Positions 1-7,676 of a DNA stretch of 51,750 nucleotides are shown here, in pieces. Each line of letters opens with the position of its first letter. The first letter of the stretch is position 1. Position numbers and translations under genes: made by a program. The notes below the pieces were generated by a model. That model ran no database searches and had not been told where the DNA came from. It worked only from the letters and a program-made list of their open reading frames with translations. Source of the stretch: Gammaproteobacteria bacterium (GTDB lineage Bacteria > Pseudomonadota > Gammaproteobacteria > Pseudomonadales > Pseudomonadaceae); assembly GCA_018816095.1 (NCBI GenBank), contig JAHIWP010000081.1, positions 1-51,750 of the forward strand, read 5' to 3'.

Positions 1-139
1 GAACTGGGCTAGCGAAGGAGTGGGGGCAACAGCAGCTGCGCTGGTAGACTTATCCACAGTTGCTGGTAACAAAATCAGCAATCCGCCCTGGGTCAAATTT
101 CAATCGGCAGGGTGGGTCAATTTTCCATCAGCGCCAACA
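1..139. mobile_element. End of an IS21-family insertion sequence (terminal repeats only)
   Basis: Two related direct repeats lie in tandem, GGGTCAAATTTCAATCGGC (about 98-116) and GGGTCAATTTTCCATCAGC (about 114-132), and the block ends in GCCAACA at 139. Multiple terminal repeats of this GGGTCAATTTTCA type, with ends close to TGT...ACA, are a hallmark of IS21-family elements. No IstA or IstB reading frame is visible, so the transposase genes would lie to the left of the window. Codons matching leucine dehydrogenase begin immediately after 139, which fixes the boundary. The family call comes from remembered IS21 ends, not from a search. Confidence 0.65.
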
Positions 140-1145
140 AACCGCCCGACTGGAGTCGTTGCACTTCGCTGTGGACCCGCTAACCGGTCTGCATGCCATT
201 ATTGCCATTCACAACAGCCGCCTGGGCCCCGCGCTCGGCGGCTGCCGTTACCTACCCTATGCCGACACGCATAGTGCGATTGAAGATGTGCTGCGCCTGG
301 CCAAGGGCATGAGCTACAAGGCGGCATTGGCTGGCCTGCAACAGGGTGGCGGCAAGGCGGTGATCATTCGCCCTGCGCATGTCGAGAATCGCGGGGCACT
401 GTTTGAAGCCTTCGGCCGGTTTATCGAAACCCTCAACGGCCGCTACATCACCGCCATGGACAGCGGCACCTCTAGTGTCGATATGGACTGCATTGCGCAA
501 CACACCCAGCACGTCACCAGTACCACGGCCGAGGGCGACCCTTCGCCGCACACCGCCATGGGCGTGTTTGCCGGTATTCGCGCCACTGCGTTGGCGCGTC
601 TCGGCAGTGACAACTTGGAAGGTTTACGCGTGGCCATTCAGGGCTTGGGCAATGTGGGTTATGCCTTGGCTGAGCAACTGCACGCTGCTGGTGCTGAGTT
701 GCTGGTCAGTGATCTCGACCCTGGCCGCGTGCTACTGGCGGTTGAGCAGCTGGGTGCGCGGCCGGTGGCCAGCGAAGCCCTGCTCGCCACCCCGTGCGAC
801 ATCCTCGCGCCCTGTGGGCTGGGCGGTGTGCTGAACCACACAACAGTCAGCCAACTGCGCTGCTCGGCGGTGGCGGGGGCGGCGAACAACCAGCTGGCCA
901 GTGCCGATATCTCCGACAGCTTGCAGGCGCGGGGGATTCTCTATGCGCCGGATTATGTGATCAATGCAGGTGGCCTGATCTACGTGGCGCTGAAGCACCA
1001 AGGCGAAAGTCTGGTGGCGATCACCGCACACCTGACGCAAATCAGCCGGCGCCTGACGGAAATCTTCGGCCATGCCCAGGCCGATAAACGCTCACCGGCA
1101 AGAGTCGCCGATGCCATTGCCGAGCGGTTGTTATATGGCTCTTGA
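60..1145 (+). CDS. ldh: Leucine/Glu/Phe/Val dehydrogenase family protein, 5' end replaced by an IS end
   Basis: NAD-dependent oxidative deaminase of branched-chain or aromatic amino acids. The body is complete. It has the glycine-rich GGGKAV segment with the catalytic lysine (about residue 98), the AMDSGTSSVDMD segment and the Rossmann motif GLGNVG (about residue 196). Pseudomonas homologues start a few residues before TRLESLHL. Here the matching stretch, TARLESLHF, begins about residue 28, directly after the IS21-like end. The first 27 residues of the longest frame are therefore IS-derived. No convincing Shine-Dalgarno sequence precedes the ATG at 60. The native start and promoter appear lost, so the gene may be silent or may be expressed as a hybrid from an IS promoter. 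Substrate specificity is inferred from family only. Confidence 0.85.
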   Translation: MLVTKSAIRPGSNFNRQGGSIFHQRQQTARLESLHFAVDPLTGLHAIIAIHNSRLGPALGGCRYLPYADTHSAIEDVLRLAKGMSYKAALAGLQQGGGKAVIIRPAHVENRGALFEAFGRFIETLNGRYITAMDSGTSSVDMDCIAQHTQHVTSTTAEGDPSPHTAMGVFAGIRATALARLGSDNLEGLRVAIQGLGNVGYALAEQLHAAGAELLVSDLDPGRVLLAVEQLGARPVASEALLATPCDILAPCGLGGVLNHTTVSQLRCSAVAGAANNQLASADISDSLQARGILYAPDYVINAGGLIYVALKHQGESLVAITAHLTQISRRLTEIFGHAQADKRSPARVADAIAERLLYGS

Positions 1146-1154
1146 GCATTCCAC

Positions 1155-1313
1155 GATCTGCTGCGCGTCGGCTCTGCTGCGTTAAAAATAGGCTCGGGTG
1201 CGAGCCCAGTCGGAATGGTCATGTAAAAAAGTACGCTGCGCTTCCTCGCCTATTTTGACCAGCCGGAGGCTGTTACTAACGTAGCGCCTTGCATTGCTCT
1301 AGCTCGCGAGATC
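1155..1313. repeat. Structured intergenic repeat, copy A
   Basis: About 159 bp between the dehydrogenase and yebG. It shares the blocks CTGCTGCGCGTCGGC, CTGCTGCGTTAAAAA, CGCTTCCTCGCCT and GCATTGCTCTAGCTCGCGAG with a second copy at 26399-26528. The outer arms GATCT (1155-1159) and AGATC (1309-1313) pair. The inner arms AAAATAGGC (1185-1193) and GCCTATTTT (1248-1256) also pair. The middle carries an insertion absent from copy B, including a GGGTGCGAGCCC hairpin. It has no reading frame. It could be a MITE or a large REP-like element. Confidence 0.75.
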
Positions 1314-1359
1314 TTAAATACAGTCTGAGGATGTAATGCCTGTGTGGCGTTGCAAACAC

Positions 1360-1386
1360 AAAACCCCAGTCATTGACTGGGGTTTT
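1360..1386. terminator. Strong hairpin terminator for yebG
   Basis: AAAACCCCAGTCA is followed by its near-perfect complement TGACTGGGGTTTT. The stem ends in A-runs on one side and T-runs on the other, so it can act in both directions. It lies just beyond the yebG stop. Confidence 0.85.
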
Positions 1387-1403
1387 GCTGAGTACGTTGC
1401 GCG

Positions 1404-1664
1404 TTACTCGGCAGCGGGCGCGTTCAGTTCACTCAAGGCGTCAGGCTGATTTTTGAACGCTTTGGCGAACACATCGCGGTTCTTCGCCATGTAAATCCCC
1501 AGTTCTTCGCCCTGGGCTTCATTCAGCGACGGCACGGCTTTTTGCAGCACCTCGGTGAGCAGCTCAGCCAGCTCGAGCATTTTGTCATGACGGTCGGCTT
1601 CGGCTTTATCCATGAATAAACGCTCCAAATCCCGGCTGCTGCGGTACACCACTTCGACGGCCAT
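1404..1664 (-). CDS. yebG: YebG family SOS-induced protein
   Basis: 86-residue protein beginning MAVEVVYRSSRDLERLF and continuing KAEADRHDKMLELAELL. This matches the pattern of E. coli YebG (MAVEV..., KKEADAYDKMLD.AD.L), a small DNA-damage-inducible protein of unclear biochemical role. An AGAGGTG ribosome site lies directly upstream of the ATG. A perfect CTGT-N8-ACAG LexA box lies about 40-55 bp upstream, which supports SOS control. The gene is monocistronic: its own terminator follows, and the neighbour upstream (in its transcription sense) faces the same way behind about 190 bp. Confidence 0.9.
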   Translation of the reverse strand: MAVEVVYRSSRDLERLFMDKAEADRHDKMLELAELLTEVLQKAVPSLNEAQGEELGIYMAKNRDVFAKAFKNQPDALSELNAPAAE

Positions 1665-1704
1665 TCATCACCTCTACGCCTTCACGCTGATAAGTTGCAA
1701 TAGA

Positions 1705-1720
1705 CTGTTTATCTGTACAG
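1705..1720 (-). promoter_or_regulatory. LexA box upstream of yebG
   Basis: CTGTTTATCTGTACAG fits the gammaproteobacterial LexA consensus CTGT-N8-ACAG exactly. It lies 41-56 bp upstream of the yebG start, where it would cover the promoter. It is the only perfect box noticed in the window, though no systematic scan was possible. Confidence 0.85.
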
Positions 1721-1857
1721 TGGTTGCGAGCATAAAGAACTCGCTGGCATTTGAACAGCAGCAATTTCCTTGCCGATACCGGCTCACCCATGCGCCGCTG
1801 CTTGCTGACTCCCAGCTAGCCTGCCGAGGGGGCCGGCAACTGGGTGCATGCATTGGC

Positions 1858-2859
1858 TTAGCGATCGCTGCGAATTGGGCCAAATTCGACCGGTACCCAG
1901 GCATAAGCACTGCCTTCGCTGCGAACATGGCCAATCCCAGGGAAGGGCATGTGCGCCCCGGCTACCCAGAGCTTGTCGCGTGCGGCTTCAGCAAAGAGTT
2001 TCTTGCGGGTTTCCACGGCTTTGGCTTGGTCTGAGTCGAATTCGATAACCACTTCTGGTTTGGCGAACTGCACGGCATGGCTGTGCACAATATCGCCCCA
2101 CACCAGCAGGCTCTGGTTCTTTGAACTGAGCAGGTAGGAACTGTGCCCCGGGGTGTGGCCATTACTCGGTACCACGCTAAGCCCGGCGAACAGTTGGCTA
2201 TCGGGGCTGTAGCGTTTCAGGCGCTGTTGGGCGGCGTAGGGGGCGACCGACTGCTGCGACATGGTGAACATCCCGCGTGAGGCTTCGGGCGCTTGGCTGG
2301 CGGTTTCAGGACTGAGCCAGTAGTCGGCTTCGGTTTGCGGTACATACACCGTGGCATTGGGGTAAGCCGCCTTGCCGTCAGTGGTGAGCAGGCCGCACGC
2401 ATGGTCAGGGTGCAGGTGCGTGAGCAGCACACTGTCGACCTGTTCCGGGCTATAACCCGAAGCTTTTAGATTGCTCTGCACCACGCCGAGGGTGGGGCCG
2501 AAGCATTGGGCGGCGCCTGTATCGATCAGCAGCAGCTGAGTGCCGGTGTTGATCAAATAGGCGTTTACCGCAGTCTGTACGCCATTGCTGGAGTCGATAA
2601 ACATTTTTGTCAGTAGGCTTTGTACGTCTTCTGCACTGGCGCCCTTGAGAAGTTTGTTATCGAGGTCGATGTAGCCGTCATAGAGTGCAGTGACTTCAAA
2701 GTCCCCCAGGGCCATGCGGTAATAACCCGGTACCTGAGTCTGCTGCTTGGCTACCGGAGCGGCACTGGCGCTTAGGGGAGTCAGCGCGGTGAGGGCCGTG
2801 CAGCTGATGACGGCAGCGGCGCGCAGTGTCTGGCGAACGAGCGATAGCGGTAGAGCCAT
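1858..2859 (-). CDS. Exported metallo-beta-lactamase-fold hydrolase
   Basis: 333 residues with a clear Sec signal peptide: positive N-terminus, hydrophobic stretch, then LSASAAPVA, with cleavage near residue 33. The mature part has the MBL zinc motif HLHPDH (about residue 148), a downstream GHTPGHSSYLL histidine, GDIVHSHAVQF and the late GAHMPFPG histidine. This makes a full binuclear metal site. The pattern resembles periplasmic MBL proteins related to methyl-parathion hydrolase and quorum-quenching lactonases, but the substrate cannot be read from sequence. An AGGAGAT ribosome site precedes the ATG. The next gene upstream (psiE-like) diverges. Confidence 0.88.
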   Translation of the reverse strand: MALPLSLVRQTLRAAAVISCTALTALTPLSASAAPVAKQQTQVPGYYRMALGDFEVTALYDGYIDLDNKLLKGASAEDVQSLLTKMFIDSSNGVQTAVNAYLINTGTQLLLIDTGAAQCFGPTLGVVQSNLKASGYSPEQVDSVLLTHLHPDHACGLLTTDGKAAYPNATVYVPQTEADYWLSPETASQAPEASRGMFTMSQQSVAPYAAQQRLKRYSPDSQLFAGLSVVPSNGHTPGHSSYLLSSKNQSLLVWGDIVHSHAVQFAKPEVVIEFDSDQAKAVETRKKLFAEAARDKLWVAGAHMPFPGIGHVRSEGSAYAWVPVEFGPIRSDR

Positions 2860-3135
2860 GGGTGATCTCCTGTAATGATCAGCGCTTGGGCGATTGAGTC
2901 GCCGGCGCGGGTTAAGCAGTGCTTATGGCCTGTCTGGCTCAGCTTGTCCAATAGCCAGATCGTGTCATGCCAGTATGCAAAAACTATTAATTCGGCATGC
3001 TACGGCGGGCTGGCATAGCTGTTGCGCGTGCTTTTTAACCGGCATAAAGCTTCTTCTACTGCAGTTCCATGCGCGCGCGTCAGAGGCGGTGCGCATGGCT
3101 GGCCATTTATCGTTTGTTGGATTCAAGGGGATTGT
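2860..3135. other. Divergent intergenic region, no gene seen
   Basis: This 276-bp stretch lies between the divergent MBL hydrolase and psiE-like genes and should hold both promoters. The frame that continues upstream from the psiE-like gene has no recognisable protein and is better read as untranslated. A CTGGCATAGCTGTTGC string around 3009-3024 is only a weak resemblance to a Pho box. Confidence 0.5.
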
Positions 3136-3642
3136 ATGGGCAAGTCAAACTGGGCCGAACAGATGCGCGAGCGCATGCATGGGCAGGCGGAGTCGCTGGG
3201 CAATCTGTTGATGGAGGCATTCCATTACCTGGCGCTGTTTGCCATTGGTGCCGTGACGGCTTGGGCCGCAGTGATGGCCTTCCTCGGTATGTTGGACAAG
3301 GGCCACATCACCGTCGATGACATCCTGCTGCTGTTTATCTACCTGGAATTGGCAGCGATGGTGGGGATCTACTTCAAGACCAACCACATGCCGATTCGCT
3401 TCATGATTTATGTGGCGATTACTGCGCTGACCCGTTTGATGATTTCTGACATCTCGCACAACCACAAACCGGATTGGGGCGTGGTGATGGTGTCCGGGGC
3501 GATTCTGCTGCTGGCAATGGCGATTTTTGTGGTGCGCTACGCCTCCTCGCGCTTCCCTGCGGTGCAGGCCGGTGGGGCGCGGAAAAAGTCCAACCCGGCT
3601 GATGATGCGGCGGAAAAGGACGACACCCAGAGCGACGACTGA
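3136..3642 (+). CDS. PsiE-family (phosphate-starvation-inducible) membrane protein
   Basis: 168-residue protein with four hydrophobic segments, at about residues 22-46, 58-76, 84-104 and 115-137. It has the PsiE-like core DDILLLFIYLELAAMVGIYF and a charged cytoplasmic tail ending in acidic residues. The start at 3136 was chosen because AAGGGGA lies just upstream and the family usually begins shortly before the first membrane helix. The longer upstream frame has no homologous look. PsiE proteins are inner-membrane proteins of unknown function. The gene converges on the helicase gene with only 10 bp between stops. Confidence 0.85.
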   Translation: MGKSNWAEQMRERMHGQAESLGNLLMEAFHYLALFAIGAVTAWAAVMAFLGMLDKGHITVDDILLLFIYLELAAMVGIYFKTNHMPIRFMIYVAITALTRLMISDISHNHKPDWGVVMVSGAILLLAMAIFVVRYASSRFPAVQAGGARKKSNPADDAAEKDDTQSDD

Positions 3643-3652
3643 GTGACTTTGC

Positions 3653-6364
3653 TCAGGGGCTTAGCGGGGCAAACAGCGCCTGCAGGTCGTCTTCGCTGAG
3701 CTGCAGCTGCGTCTGGCTGCCGCCTGCCAACACGCCGCGGGCCAGGTTGGCCTTGGCCTGTTGCAGCTGCTGGATCTTCTCCTCAACGCTGCCACGGGCG
3801 ATCAGTTTGTAGACGAACACCGGTTTGTCCTGGCCAATGCGGTAGGCGCGGTCACTGGCCTGGGCTTCGGCGGCCGGGTTCCACCAGGGGTCGAAGTGGA
3901 TCACGGTGTCGGCGGCGGTCAGGTTCAGGCCCGCGCCGCCGGCTTTCAGGCTGATCAGGAAGATTGGCAGCTCACCCGCCTGGAATTGCTGCACCGGGGT
4001 GCGCCTATCCTGGGTGCTGCCAGTGAGTTTGGCGTAGGGGATGTTGCGCGCTTTCAGCTCAGTTTCGATCAGTGCTAGCATCGAGGTGAACTGCGAAAAC
4101 AGCAGCACCCGGCGGCCTTCGGCGAACAGCTCGTCGAGCATCTCCAGCAGGCCGCTGAGTTTGCCGGAATCCGCGCTGGTCAGGCTGCTGTCGCCCTCAT
4201 CACCGAGCAGGCGTAGGTCGCAGCAGGCCTGACGCAGGCGCAGCAGGGCTTCGAGAATCACTATCTGGCTGCGGGCCAAGCCCTGTCGGGCGATCTCGTC
4301 GCGCACCTTTTTATCCATGGCCAGGCGCAGGGTTTCGTAGCGGTCGCGCTGCGCGGCGCTAAGTTCGACGTAGTGGGTGATTTCGGTTTTCGGCGGTAGC
4401 TCGCTGGCCACCTGCTCCTTGGTGCGGCGCAGGATAAAGGGTTTGATCCGCCCATTGAGGTGCGCCAGGCGCTGCTCGTTGGCGTTTTTTTCAATCGGCG
4501 TGCGGTAGTCGCGGGTAAAGCTCTTGCTGTCGCCCAGCCAGCCGGGCATCAGGAAATTGAACAGCGACCATAGCTCACCGAGGTGATTTTCCAGCGGCGT
4601 ACCGGTCAGGCACAGGCGCTGCCCAGCCTGCAGTTGCCCGGCGGCAATCGCGGCCTTGCTGCGCGGGTTTTTGATGTTCTGCGCTTCATCGAGAATCAGT
4701 AGGCGATAGCTGTGTGCGCTCAGCGCCTTGAGGTCGCGCGGCAGCAGGGCGTAAGTGGTGAGAATGATCTGGTGCTCGGCGATCTGCTTGAACAGCGCGC
4801 GCCGCTTTGGCCCGTGCAACGCCAGCACCTTGAGCTGCGGGGTGAAACGCACGGCTTCGTCCTGCCAGTTGGGGATCAGGCTGGTGGGCATGACAATCAG
4901 CGCCGGCTGCTGCAAACGCCCGGCGTTGTACTCGCAGAGGATGTGGCCGAGGGTCTGCAGGGTTTTGCCTAGGCCCATGTCATCGGCCAGCAGGCCGCCC
5001 ACACCCAGCTCGGCCAGCCCCTGCATCCAGGCCAGGCCTTGTAATTGGTAAGGCCGTAGCTGCGCCTGCAAACCTGCGGGTGGCTGCAGGGTGGCGCTGT
5101 CCAGCTGTTGCAGGCGTTGGGCGAAGTCGCGCACTTGACCACCGCCTTGCCAGCTTAAAGCAGGGCCTTCTGTTAGGTGATTCAGCCGTGCGGCATCCAG
5201 GCGTGACAGGCGCAGGCGTTGGCTGGATTCACCGGGCTCGCGCACGAACAATTCGCCAAGGGTGGCCAGCAGCGGCTTTAGCCGGGCCAGCGGCAAGGCC
5301 ACGCGTTTGTGGTTGTGCGGCAGGCTGACCAGCAGCATTTCATCGTCATCGCGCTTGTTCAGGGCTTCGCCATTGAGCAGCCAGGGTTTGTGGCGGATGG
5401 CCTGCAACAGAATCGGTAACAGGCTGATGCGCTGACCTTCGACTTCAATGCCCAGCTCCAGGTCAAACCAGGTTTGCTCGGGGTCTTCTTCGACCTCGGC
5501 GTACCAGTCATCGACCTGCGCCAGGTTGTATTGAAAGTCCGGCTGCATGCGGATCTGCCAGCCTTCCTCGCGCAGCAGCGGCAGTTGCTCACGGACAAAC
5601 AGCAGCCAGGCGGCTTCATTGGCTTGCTCATAGGCTTCGCCAGCGCTTTCCGGCAGGGCTTCGCTTTGCCTGAGAGACACCTGCATCCCGGTCTGTTGCA
5701 GACGTTTGCGCAGCTGCGCTTCAGCGTCGAGGTCACGCACGATGCGCAGGCTGTGGGTGGGGCTTTGTTTGATCAGCAGGTCTTTGCCACTTTTCCCCGC
5801 GGCCAGGTGGCCTTGGTAATCGAAGGCCAAGGCGGCGCGGTGCTGGGTTTGTTCCTGCATGCGGCCCTTGCGCGCATCGAAGTGCACGCGCACCAGGCTG
5901 CCAAGGCTCAGTACGGGGCTGGGTTGCAGGTGCTCCAGGCGCTCTTCGCGGGCCTCCGGGCTGCTGACGATCAGCGGCGAGAGGTCGACGCCTTGCTCCT
6001 GTTGGCTTTGCAGGGTGAGTAGGGCGCTGGCTACGTGCTTGCAGTTGAAGCCCACCGGGCAGCTGCATTTGCCGCTGATAGCCCAGCCCTGACCGTAGTG
6101 ATTTAGGGTGATGCGTTGCTGATAGGTTTGTGCGCCAGAGCCCCGGCAGCTCGCGAGCAGGGTGCTGTCCTTGAGGCTGAGCAGGCGGCTGCGGCCTTGC
6201 GCGGCATAGCCCTGGCCACGCTGCAGGTCGCCCACGCCGAATTCCGCACGCCAGTCTTCCAGGCGCAGATGCAGGATGTCGAGGGCCATCAGTGGCACCC
6301 AGTGGGCGAAATGGTGAGGCGTGGCATGGGCAGCTTTCTCGGGGGCAGCCGATGATTCTTGCAC
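3653..6364 (-). CDS. SWIM zinc-finger SNF2-family helicase
   Basis: 903 residues. An N-terminal SWIM finger (C100, C102, C108, H110 in SGKCSCPVGFNCKH) is followed by a middle domain. The SNF2 motor then follows: Walker A DDMGLGKT, DEAQ box LDEAQNIKN, motif III LTGTPLEN, and in the C-terminal lobe KAGGAGLNLTAAD with the arginine finger QASDRAYRIGQ. Proteins of this layout (RapA/HepA-like superfamily 2) are DNA-dependent ATPases thought to remodel nucleoprotein; the exact role is unknown. The start is GTG at 6364 with a weak ribosome site. An internal ATG 25 codons later (MALDILHL) is the alternative. Confidence 0.9.
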   Translation of the reverse strand: MQESSAAPEKAAHATPHHFAHWVPLMALDILHLRLEDWRAEFGVGDLQRGQGYAAQGRSRLLSLKDSTLLASCRGSGAQTYQQRITLNHYGQGWAISGKCSCPVGFNCKHVASALLTLQSQQEQGVDLSPLIVSSPEAREERLEHLQPSPVLSLGSLVRVHFDARKGRMQEQTQHRAALAFDYQGHLAAGKSGKDLLIKQSPTHSLRIVRDLDAEAQLRKRLQQTGMQVSLRQSEALPESAGEAYEQANEAAWLLFVREQLPLLREEGWQIRMQPDFQYNLAQVDDWYAEVEEDPEQTWFDLELGIEVEGQRISLLPILLQAIRHKPWLLNGEALNKRDDDEMLLVSLPHNHKRVALPLARLKPLLATLGELFVREPGESSQRLRLSRLDAARLNHLTEGPALSWQGGGQVRDFAQRLQQLDSATLQPPAGLQAQLRPYQLQGLAWMQGLAELGVGGLLADDMGLGKTLQTLGHILCEYNAGRLQQPALIVMPTSLIPNWQDEAVRFTPQLKVLALHGPKRRALFKQIAEHQIILTTYALLPRDLKALSAHSYRLLILDEAQNIKNPRSKAAIAAGQLQAGQRLCLTGTPLENHLGELWSLFNFLMPGWLGDSKSFTRDYRTPIEKNANEQRLAHLNGRIKPFILRRTKEQVASELPPKTEITHYVELSAAQRDRYETLRLAMDKKVRDEIARQGLARSQIVILEALLRLRQACCDLRLLGDEGDSSLTSADSGKLSGLLEMLDELFAEGRRVLLFSQFTSMLALIETELKARNIPYAKLTGSTQDRRTPVQQFQAGELPIFLISLKAGGAGLNLTAADTVIHFDPWWNPAAEAQASDRAYRIGQDKPVFVYKLIARGSVEEKIQQLQQAKANLARGVLAGGSQTQLQLSEDDLQALFAPLSP

Positions 6365-6462
6365 AGCCAGCCAGGGATTAGCAGACGGTGTGCGGTTTCA
6401 GCGGGTGATCCATCGTGCTATCTGCTGGGCGGGGCGCTGCATGAGCGCATGTTGGCCTCGGG

Positions 6463-7335
6463 CTATCGCAGGGTCGTACGGTATTGCCCCGGTGTGGCGC
6501 TGAAGGCCTGGCGGAAGCGGTTGTTGAAGTGGCTGGCGCTGGCAAAGCCACAGGCCATAGCCACCTCAGCCAGTGGCAAGTGGCCGTGTTGCAACAATTG
6601 CTGAGCATGGCGCAAACGCTGCGCCAGCACATAACGATGCGGCGGTACGCCAAAACTGAGCTGGAACATTCTGGCGAAGTGATATTCGGAGAGGGCGCAC
6701 AAGCCGGCCAAGGTTCCAAGGCTCAGTGGCTCACTGAGATTGGCCTGGATAAATTCGCGCACCCGCCGGCGTTGGCTGGGCGCCAGTCCTCCTTTCAGGC
6801 GCAGCCCTTCGCGTCGTCCGACCTGAGACAACAGAGCATGGCTGATCAGGCCATGGGCCAGGCTGCTACTGAGCATGCGTTCGCCGGGTTCCTGCCAATC
6901 CAGCTGGCTAAGTTGGCGAAAGCGCTGGGCCTGCTGCGCATCATCGAGAAAGGTGCCTTCACGCAGTTCCAGCTCGCGTGGTTCGCGATCCAGCAAGTTG
7001 ACGGCCGCCAAGGCGAACTGCTCCTGGCTGATATACAGGTGCGCCAGCTGGATTTCACCGTTGATCACCCAAGCCGACTGATGGCCTGCCGGCAGGATGC
7101 ACAGCTTGTCCGGTGCGCCTTTGCTGTGCGGGCTTTCGCGGCGGAAGGTGCCAGTGCCGCCGGCCAGGTAGCAGGACAGTGTGTGGTGGCTGGGGGCTTT
7201 ATAGTCGCGGGCATCATGACGGTTGCTCCACACCGCCGCCGCCAGCCCATCACCCAGCTCGGCGCTGCGATGCAGGCGCGTGTGCGGTGAGCTGTGCATG
7301 CTCTGGAAAACCTGTAAGTGCTCAAGTTGCGACAT
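6463..7335 (-). CDS. AraC-family transcriptional regulator
   Basis: 290 residues. The N-terminal cupin-like sensor part is followed by a complete double helix-turn-helix. The first helix is around LGTLAGLCALSEYHFARMF, and the second is LAEVAMACGFASASHFNNRF followed by the family tail FSATPGQYR. The start at 7335 is supported by GGAGG seven bases upstream; an in-frame ATG 23 codons earlier lacks one. It lies downstream of and in the same direction as the arsenic permease genes, but nothing visible ties it to them. The target genes are unknown; autogenous control is possible. Confidence 0.88.
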   Translation of the reverse strand: MSQLEHLQVFQSMHSSPHTRLHRSAELGDGLAAAVWSNRHDARDYKAPSHHTLSCYLAGGTGTFRRESPHSKGAPDKLCILPAGHQSAWVINGEIQLAHLYISQEQFALAAVNLLDREPRELELREGTFLDDAQQAQRFRQLSQLDWQEPGERMLSSSLAHGLISHALLSQVGRREGLRLKGGLAPSQRRRVREFIQANLSEPLSLGTLAGLCALSEYHFARMFQLSFGVPPHRYVLAQRLRHAQQLLQHGHLPLAEVAMACGFASASHFNNRFRQAFSATPGQYRTTLR

Positions 7336-7427
7336 AACGCCTCCGTCGCAACATGCTACGCCGAGGGTTCCGCTGTGCCAGCCCCTGTGCGCAGAAAAGC
7401 GCAAGATTATGCAAAGCGGCGCATGAG

Positions 7428-7661
7428 TCAGGCGCTGAGCAGCTTCTCCACATCGCCGGTGCTGAGCACTTTGCCGACGGACACCACTTTGTCGTCAATC
7501 ACCAGCGCGGGAGTCGACATCACGCCGTGGGCGGCAATTTCGGCGATATCGGTCACCTTGAGTATCTGTGCCTCGCTGCCCAGGTTAGCCAGGGCAGCCT
7601 GGGTGTTCTCGCCCAGGGTGATGCATTTCTTACAGCCGGAACCGAGGATTTTAATGATCAT
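7428..7661 (-). CDS. Small thioredoxin-like redox-active disulfide protein
   Basis: 77 residues, MIIKILGSGCKKC... with the redox pair GCKKC (C10, C13) and the cis-proline segment STPALVIDD typical of the short thioredoxin-like family (redox-active disulfide protein 2 type). The start at 7661 was chosen over the ATG four codons upstream because a GGAG lies at a good distance from it. It is 15 bp downstream of the permease gene and almost surely co-transcribed. These small thioredoxins often accompany DUF318-type permeases. A role in thiol handling of the exported metalloid or metal is an inference. Confidence 0.88.
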   Translation of the reverse strand: MIIKILGSGCKKCITLGENTQAALANLGSEAQILKVTDIAEIAAHGVMSTPALVIDDKVVSVGKVLSTGDVEKLLSA

Positions 7662-7676
7662 GCTGTGCTCCATCAG

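Noticed and set aside
50..58. TTATCCACA, a perfect DnaA-box sequence, as part of a replication origin
   Set aside because: Only one copy is seen and it lies in an IS end; no AT-rich unwinding region or dnaA/dnaN neighbours.
3009..3024. Possible Pho box ahead of the psiE-like gene
   Set aside because: CTGGCATAGCTGTTGC has the wrong spacing for the 11-bp repeats and several mismatches.
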